Assembly (NCBI GenBank): GCA_900316285.1 | Contig: ONCG01000022.1 | Span: 1-64,000 of the forward strand | Source: an uncultured Prevotellaceae bacterium | Lineage (GTDB): Bacteria > Bacteroidota > Bacteroidia > Bacteroidales > Bacteroidaceae | Direction: 5' to 3' | DNA length: 64,000 nucleotides | In this document: positions 58,824-64,000 of the stretch, one piece after another | Position numbering within the stretch: position 1 is the first letter of the stretch | Layout of the letters: the number at the start of each line of letters is the position of its first letter | Program-made: the position numbers and the translations under genes | The notes under the pieces: generated by a model | Told to the model about the DNA's origin: nothing | Seen by the model: only the letters and a program-made list of their open reading frames with translations | Database searches by the model: none

Positions 58824-61800
58824 ATGATGACAAACATGAAACGATTAAAATGGCTAACGGTCTTCCTACTTTTGATAGGGCAGACCGCATGGGCTTGGGA
58901 TGGCGAAGGCACATCCAGCAATCCCTATCTGATCAGTTCGACTTCCGACTGGAAGCAACTGGCCACCGACGTTTCGGCTGGCAACAGCTACAGCGGTAAG
59001 TTCTTCCGACTGACCGCCGACTTCGATGCCGATGGGCAGTCGGTAGGTACAGAGAACTCGCCGTTCAGCGGCACGTTCGACGGCGACGGTCACACACTGA
59101 CCTACGACCGCGGCGGCAACACGGATGCTGGATTCGTGCTAGTCGACGACTACTGCGCCCCGTTCGTCCGTCTGGACGGTGCCACCATCCGTCACCTGAA
59201 CGTGACGGGTGGCGTTTACAGTAACCATAAGTTTGCTGCCGGCATTGCCTCGATCATCAACGGCAGCAAACAGACGACCATCATGGACTGCCATGTGAGC
59301 AGCATCCTGTATGGCGGCGAGGGTGTCAAGGCCGATGCCACATTCGGCGGTCTCGTAGCCGAGGTGAAAAAGGAGTGCACGGCAGAACCTGTCATCAAGG
59401 ACTGCTCGTTCACCGGAAGTATCACGATGTATGCCGCAGGCAGTAGCGGCATGGTGGGATATGCGCACCGCTCTGTCAAATTCGAGAATTGCCTTTTCGA
59501 CCCAAAGGAATACCCCTATGCCCCCTATGTCAACACCTGCGCCACCTTCGTGCGTATGCCGTCGGGTGTGGAGTCTACTTTTGAAAAGTGCTATTTCACC
59601 ATCCGTATGGGAACGCAACAAGGCAAGTGCATCTTCTCGGAAGTGGAGGCGGCCGGCGACTGCAAGGCCGAGATCATCAGTGAGCCTTTGATAAGGCTCT
59701 ATGGCAAGAAGTACTATGGTTCTGGAACCAAGGTACGCCTGACGGTGCCCGAAGGCACACCGTTCGACCACTGGATTGACAACAACGGCTGCTTCATCAG
59801 CGACCCGTGGACGGCAAACGGCGTGCACACCATCAGCGACGTACATGCAATGCCCTCACTCGGCATCGCCACCTCGATGCCTGCGACGGTGAAGAGCAAC
59901 GCCGAGCGCTACGGTGTCAACTACCGCTATCTCTCCAAGCACGACTACAAGCTCTTTATGAGCGACTCGCTCCGCGAGGCCCGCGGCTATAAGTTCGACA
60001 GCGAGGGCAGTCTCTACGTCACCGACGCCGAGGGCACCGACACCTGGATTACCGTTGTCTGGGATTGCAACCCCGACAAGATGAACGACTACTTCTACCG
60101 CGACGGCTGGTTCTGGAAGGACAAGAACTTCGAGGGTAGCATCATCTTCAACGACCTCGTGGCCGACTCATGGCTCCACTCCCATCTGTTTGCCATAGCT
60201 CCGCGTGCCTTCCAAGGCGTGAAGCAGCTGAAGCGCATCATGTTCCTGAGCGACATCAGCCCGGTCCTGCGCGGTCATGCCACGATGCCCCTGGATGTTG
60301 CCATACAGGAGGGTGCCTTCAAGGACTCGGGCATCGAGGAGCTGGTGATGGTCTACCGCGACGAGGAGCACGACGCGTGGGTAGAACTCGGCCCGACGTC
60401 GGGCGTGACAATTGCTGCCGATGCCTTCGAGGGCACTGACGGCCGCATCTGTGTGGCCCCCACCATCTACCAGACCTACATGGGCGATAAGCAGTGGCGC
60501 ACCCTCCACAGCCGCATCAACATCTATGCTGCCAAGGTACAGGATATCAAGCAGGACGGAGTCGTCTACAGCTATTGGCGCAACAGCAGCGGCGAGCCGC
60601 TGAAGAACAACGCTGAAGGTCACGCAGTCCTGATGAACACGCTGAAGACGTGGAATGCCAACTACCAGAACTTCAATGCTACCGAACTGCTCGCCGAGCA
60701 GGACAACGAGAACGTCTGGTATGCTCAGATTATCGGCGTCGACGACTCGAGCCTCGACAATGGTAAGATGATTATCCGCAACGACCCAGGTACCTATTAT
60801 AATTATAAGACGCTGAACATCGCGCCCAACGCCTTCGCCGGCAACGAGAACCTGAAGTACATCGAGTTCGAGCAGGTCGTAGGCAACCGCAACTCCTATT
60901 CCGACCTGAAGTTGGTCATCCAGAACGGTGCCTTCAAGAGGTGCAAGAACCTGAAGGAGCTGCGCATGTTCTATCACGTCAACACCAATAGCGACGGCTC
61001 CAGCGGTAATCTCCACTGGTTGTCGCTCGGTCCGGAGGATGTCATCCCCGGCGACAACATCTTCGGCCTCGACCTTCTCACCCAAGATCAGATTGCTAGA
61101 ATTGCCAAAGGTGAGGACATCAGCAGTGAGCTACAATACAACGGCGTGCCGGAAGACTTCCGTATCCTGGTAGCGCCCGAGCGCATGGCAGAGTTCATGA
61201 AGGATCCCAACTGGGTACCCTATCTCCAGTACATCGTGGCTTCCGACCTTACGCCGACATCTGAGAGCGACGAATTCAAGATTGACGGCTCCAAAGGCCT
61301 CACCTATGCCTACATCACCAACCTGGGCGGCATCCGCGAGACGTCGCAGACGGTCAGCCAGGATCTCTCGTGGTGGACTCTCCCGCGTATAGCTGTTGAG
61401 TTGGCGATGCATGTCTATACCATAAGCCTCTCGTTTGCGGCGGCGGCCAGTAAGAGTGTATCGGCAGACGCCTTGTTACAAGCGGCCAATAAAGTGACAG
61501 ATTGTACCACAGCTGAAACCACGTTATCTGCTGTTTCGAAAGCTACTAATGACGCGTTAGGAAAAGTGGTTATCGATGCAACCGGAAAAATTGATTATGG
61601 CTGGATTAAAAATACGGCTGTGACCTTTTTTACCAAATACCACGATCTAGAATATACAAAAATTTCCTTTTTAAAAAGTTATATAACAGATGAAGTAAAG
61701 GAAGGTCTCATCAAGTATAACTGGCTGGATAAAACGAAATTCACATTTGCAAATGAAATATGGGGTCTTACAGATGATGAGGTCTATCAAGGTTGTCTCC

Positions 61801-64000
61801 TTTTAAAAAAACCTTTAGAAGATGCTCTTACTACAGCTTCCAATGCTGTCACGGCAGCTACTATGAAACAAGCTGGGCTTGTCAGAATAAATAATGCTGT
61901 TTTCAATAGTATGCTGGATGCACGCATCGCACAAGGCATTTCAGCTATGACCGTGGCTTCCGGCTTCGTGGCTCAGGCAGCGTGGGGCGGCCAGTACAAC
62001 GGCGAGGCGCTGAAGAAAGGCATGCGCGCCAACATCCTCTCGAATATCCACGAGTTTAGCCTCCAGGGCGGCAGCTACATCATTATGACACCGACGAAGA
62101 ACCTCGTCTACCATACCTATCTGAAGCGCGTCGCCGACGACACACAGGATGCTGTCATCTATGCCGGTACCGACAAGAAGCAGGGCAGGGATGCCTCGGC
62201 GGTGACGATGACCTTCGCCCGCGACGCCTTCCAGAATCATACCAACCTGAAGACGATAAAATTCCACGAGAATAATATCAACTCACACGAGGGCATGTCT
62301 ATGCTCCTCACCATTCCCGACTCAGCCTTCTACGGCTGCACCAACCTCGTGGAGTTCAGCACCATCGTCGAGAGCTCCAACGGCTCACAGGTCCTTGGTC
62401 CCGAAAGCTTCATTCTCGGCGGCGACAGCGTCTTCGTTGGGCTAGACCCCAAGAAGTTCCACATTCTCATCGACGAGAGCCGTAAGGATGACTACCTCGC
62501 CAGCGAGTCATGGGCTCCGCTTGCCAAATACTTCCAGTACACCAACACCAAGCCTAACACCGAGTACAACGAGTACGGCGGCAAGTATGCCTATGCCTAC
62601 GAGAACGGCTCCCTGCAGAAGATTCACAAGTTACAGGGCCACACCATCGAGCACATGGTAGTCTCCGAGCCAGACGACAACTTCCTGACGGGACATCAGG
62701 GCGGCTTGAAGCTGTGCAATGATATCGGCATCTTCAACAACTTCCAGCTCGACGCCGTGCGCTACAAGGCGTTCTTCGGCAACAAGAACCTCCGCGTGGT
62801 CAACTTCACCGACCTCAAGGGCAGCACCATCTTCGGCGACACATACACCGAACTCGACATAACGCTCCAGGACTCCTGCTTCGCCAACTGCACCAACCTC
62901 GCCAACCTCGATATGCTCTACCTTGTCACTGATGGTACGAACCGCATCGCCCCCCTCAAACCACAACAGGTGAAGCTTGGCCGGGGCGTGCTCTACGGCA
63001 CTACCGCCAAGATTAAGATGATGCCGCAGCAGGTGGAGTGGTTCCAGAAGGACACCACATGGGCTAAGTACTCCGACCGCTTCCTGCCCTCAGTCATCAA
63101 GGTGGCCGACGACGACGTCCGCGACGTCCTCAGTGAGATGGCTTACTACGACTTCGCCCACACAGGCTTCGACGACGCGCTCTGGACCGACTACATCGAC
63201 CTGGCACGCATAGCAGGCTGCATCCATGGATTTGACTGGCTGTCAGGTAAGTTCAAAGGCAAGGGCATACACTCCTTCAACGAGTTCCGCCTCTTCGAGA
63301 ACGTAGGGCTCAACTTCGTCGGTATAGGCTGGTTCCAGAACTGCTCCAACCTCACCAGCATCTCGCTGCCCTCTACCCTCACCAAGATCCTCGACGATGC
63401 CTTCAACGGCTGCACCAGCCTCACCGCCATCGAGATTCCCGAGAATGTCAACCAGATATGGAGCGGAGCATTCGCCGGCTGCACATCTCTTCAGACCATC
63501 CGCGTGCGCAGCCGTGTACCCGCCGACTTCTACAAGCGCACCAACGCCAACATCTTCCCGAAGAACGAAGGCATGAAGATCTACGTCCCCGACGGCACCG
63601 TCGACACTTACAAGCAGAAGTGGGCAGAATACAAGGACTACATCGTTAGTGATAAAACATTGAAGAACCGCAAGGTCATCACCGTGACCGAACCCGGCCA
63701 GCTGGCACAGCAGCTCGAGCTCACCGCCTTCAAGGAGAACAATAAGGTGCACTACCTACGCGGTGAGTATGCCAGCATAGACTCTCTGACCATCACTGGT
63801 CCCCTCAACGGCGAGGACCTCGGTGTCATCCGTCACCTCGCAGGTGCCGACGCCTACGACAGCGATCCCACCGATGGCTGCCTCACATACCTCAACCTGT
63901 GGGATGCCGACATCAAGAAGGACAAGACCAACTCCTACAACGGCAACGGCGGCGACGAATATATCGATGCTGACAACAAGGTGCCCGACTACCTCTTCGA
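58824..64000 (+). CDS. Giant BspA-like surface protein, 3' end beyond the window
   Basis: An open frame of 1725 codons with no stop, truncated by the window edge. It starts MMTNMKRLKWLTVFLLLIGQ with a signal peptide ending near TAWA; the ATG at 58836 is an alternative start. The first part has GLUG-like units (PFSGTFDGDGHTLTYD, then FAAGIASIINGS). Longer BspA/LRR_5-type repeats follow (IPDSAFYGCTNLVEF, LPSTLTKILDDAFNGCTSL, IPENVNQIWSGAFAGC). Codons about 868-1037 (61430-61935) are clearly more AT-rich and use TTA, ATA and AGA codons, and encode helices unlike the rest. A T9SS tail is expected beyond the edge but not visible. Regulation is probably shared with the 48.2-kb operon. Confidence 0.83.
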   Translation, partial: MMTNMKRLKWLTVFLLLIGQTAWAWDGEGTSSNPYLISSTSDWKQLATDVSAGNSYSGKFFRLTADFDADGQSVGTENSPFSGTFDGDGHTLTYDRGGNTDAGFVLVDDYCAPFVRLDGATIRHLNVTGGVYSNHKFAAGIASIINGSKQTTIMDCHVSSILYGGEGVKADATFGGLVAEVKKECTAEPVIKDCSFTGSITMYAAGSSGMVGYAHRSVKFENCLFDPKEYPYAPYVNTCATFVRMPSGVESTFEKCYFTIRMGTQQGKCIFSEVEAAGDCKAEIISEPLIRLYGKKYYGSGTKVRLTVPEGTPFDHWIDNNGCFISDPWTANGVHTISDVHAMPSLGIATSMPATVKSNAERYGVNYRYLSKHDYKLFMSDSLREARGYKFDSEGSLYVTDAEGTDTWITVVWDCNPDKMNDYFYRDGWFWKDKNFEGSIIFNDLVADSWLHSHLFAIAPRAFQGVKQLKRIMFLSDISPVLRGHATMPLDVAIQEGAFKDSGIEELVMVYRDEEHDAWVELGPTSGVTIAADAFEGTDGRICVAPTIYQTYMGDKQWRTLHSRINIYAAKVQDIKQDGVVYSYWRNSSGEPLKNNAEGHAVLMNTLKTWNANYQNFNATELLAEQDNENVWYAQIIGVDDSSLDNGKMIIRNDPGTYYNYKTLNIAPNAFAGNENLKYIEFEQVVGNRNSYSDLKLVIQNGAFKRCKNLKELRMFYHVNTNSDGSSGNLHWLSLGPEDVIPGDNIFGLDLLTQDQIARIAKGEDISSELQYNGVPEDFRILVAPERMAEFMKDPNWVPYLQYIVASDLTPTSESDEFKIDGSKGLTYAYITNLGGIRETSQTVSQDLSWWTLPRIAVELAMHVYTISLSFAAAASKSVSADALLQAANKVTDCTTAETTLSAVSKATNDALGKVVIDATGKIDYGWIKNTAVTFFTKYHDLEYTKISFLKSYITDEVKEGLIKYNWLDKTKFTFANEIWGLTDDEVYQGCLLLKKPLEDALTTASNAVTAATMKQAGLVRINNAVFNSMLDARIAQGISAMTVASGFVAQAAWGGQYNGEALKKGMRANILSNIHEFSLQGGSYIIMTPTKNLVYHTYLKRVADDTQDAVIYAGTDKKQGRDASAVTMTFARDAFQNHTNLKTIKFHENNINSHEGMSMLLTIPDSAFYGCTNLVEFSTIVESSNGSQVLGPESFILGGDSVFVGLDPKKFHILIDESRKDDYLASESWAPLAKYFQYTNTKPNTEYNEYGGKYAYAYENGSLQKIHKLQGHTIEHMVVSEPDDNFLTGHQGGLKLCNDIGIFNNFQLDAVRYKAFFGNKNLRVVNFTDLKGSTIFGDTYTELDITLQDSCFANCTNLANLDMLYLVTDGTNRIAPLKPQQVKLGRGVLYGTTAKIKMMPQQVEWFQKDTTWAKYSDRFLPSVIKVADDDVRDVLSEMAYYDFAHTGFDDALWTDYIDLARIAGCIHGFDWLSGKFKGKGIHSFNEFRLFENVGLNFVGIGWFQNCSNLTSISLPSTLTKILDDAFNGCTSLTAIEIPENVNQIWSGAFAGCTSLQTIRVRSRVPADFYKRTNANIFPKNEGMKIYVPDGTVDTYKQKWAEYKDYIVSDKTLKNRKVITVTEPGQLAQQLELTAFKENNKVHYLRGEYASIDSLTITGPLNGEDLGVIRHLAGADAYDSDPTDGCLTYLNLWDADIKKDKTNSYNGNGGDEYIDADNKVPDYLF

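Overview
The window looks like a chromosome segment of a Bacteroidales bacterium, most likely Prevotella or a close relative. The reasons are promoters of the Bacteroidetes type (TTG / TAnnTTTG, 19-20 bp apart), a fused FeoA-FeoB iron transporter, PorX and PorW/SprE of the type IX secretion system (T9SS), BspA-like leucine-rich-repeat surface proteins with T9SS-type C-terminal tails, and many cell-wall polysaccharide hydrolases. The genus is an inference; there is no rRNA or tRNA to fix it.

Layout. 0.2-5.7 kb is an accessory stretch: a HigB/HigA-type toxin-antitoxin pair, a long ImmA/IrrE metallopeptidase protein and a BT4734/DUF3987 primase-helicase-like protein. 5.9-11.1 kb has a GH105 unsaturated-uronyl hydrolase, feoAB and a GH43-like enzyme. 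11.2-20.2 kb is core: DUF4834 protein, pssA and psd (phosphatidylethanolamine synthesis), dnaE, trxA, a small membrane protein, tsaE and porX. 20.5-32.8 kb interleaves T9SS and pectin genes: a T9SS-tailed alginate-lyase-family protein, an alginate-lyase/GH28 fusion, porW and a GH51 arabinofuranosidase. 32.9-37.4 kb has a small membrane protein, aroA and a UvrA-like ATPase. 37.5-47.9 kb is a galactan block: GH53 endo-galactanase, an operon GH35-GH2-GH2, and a divergent membrane-bound TPR/AraC regulator. 48.2-64 kb is a surface-protein block: a BspA-like protein, a GLUG-repeat protein and a small acidic protein in one apparent operon, then a second giant BspA-like gene that runs off the right edge.

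Together the enzymes (GH105, GH43, two lyase-type proteins, GH28-like, GH51, GH53, GH2 x2, GH35) fit breakdown of rhamnogalacturonan I with arabinan and galactan side chains. No SusC/SusD pair is present. PorX and PorW link to the window's own T9SS-tailed proteins.

The most unusual content is non-coding. (1) Two intergenic arrays keep an exact 22-bp period over 16 and 11 units while the unit sequence drifts and flips orientation. (2) A ~375-bp element between the surface genes is bounded by perfect 30-bp inverted repeats built on the palindrome GGTCACACGTGTGACC. (3) The two BspA-like transcription units share a twin 15-bp box with identical geometry to the promoter. (4) GC-rich palindromic repeats are inserted in frame in about eight proteins. 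(5) Degenerate 7-10 bp tandem repeats hug the stop codons of at least five genes. (6) A perfect 26-bp inverted repeat lies between the lyase gene and porX.
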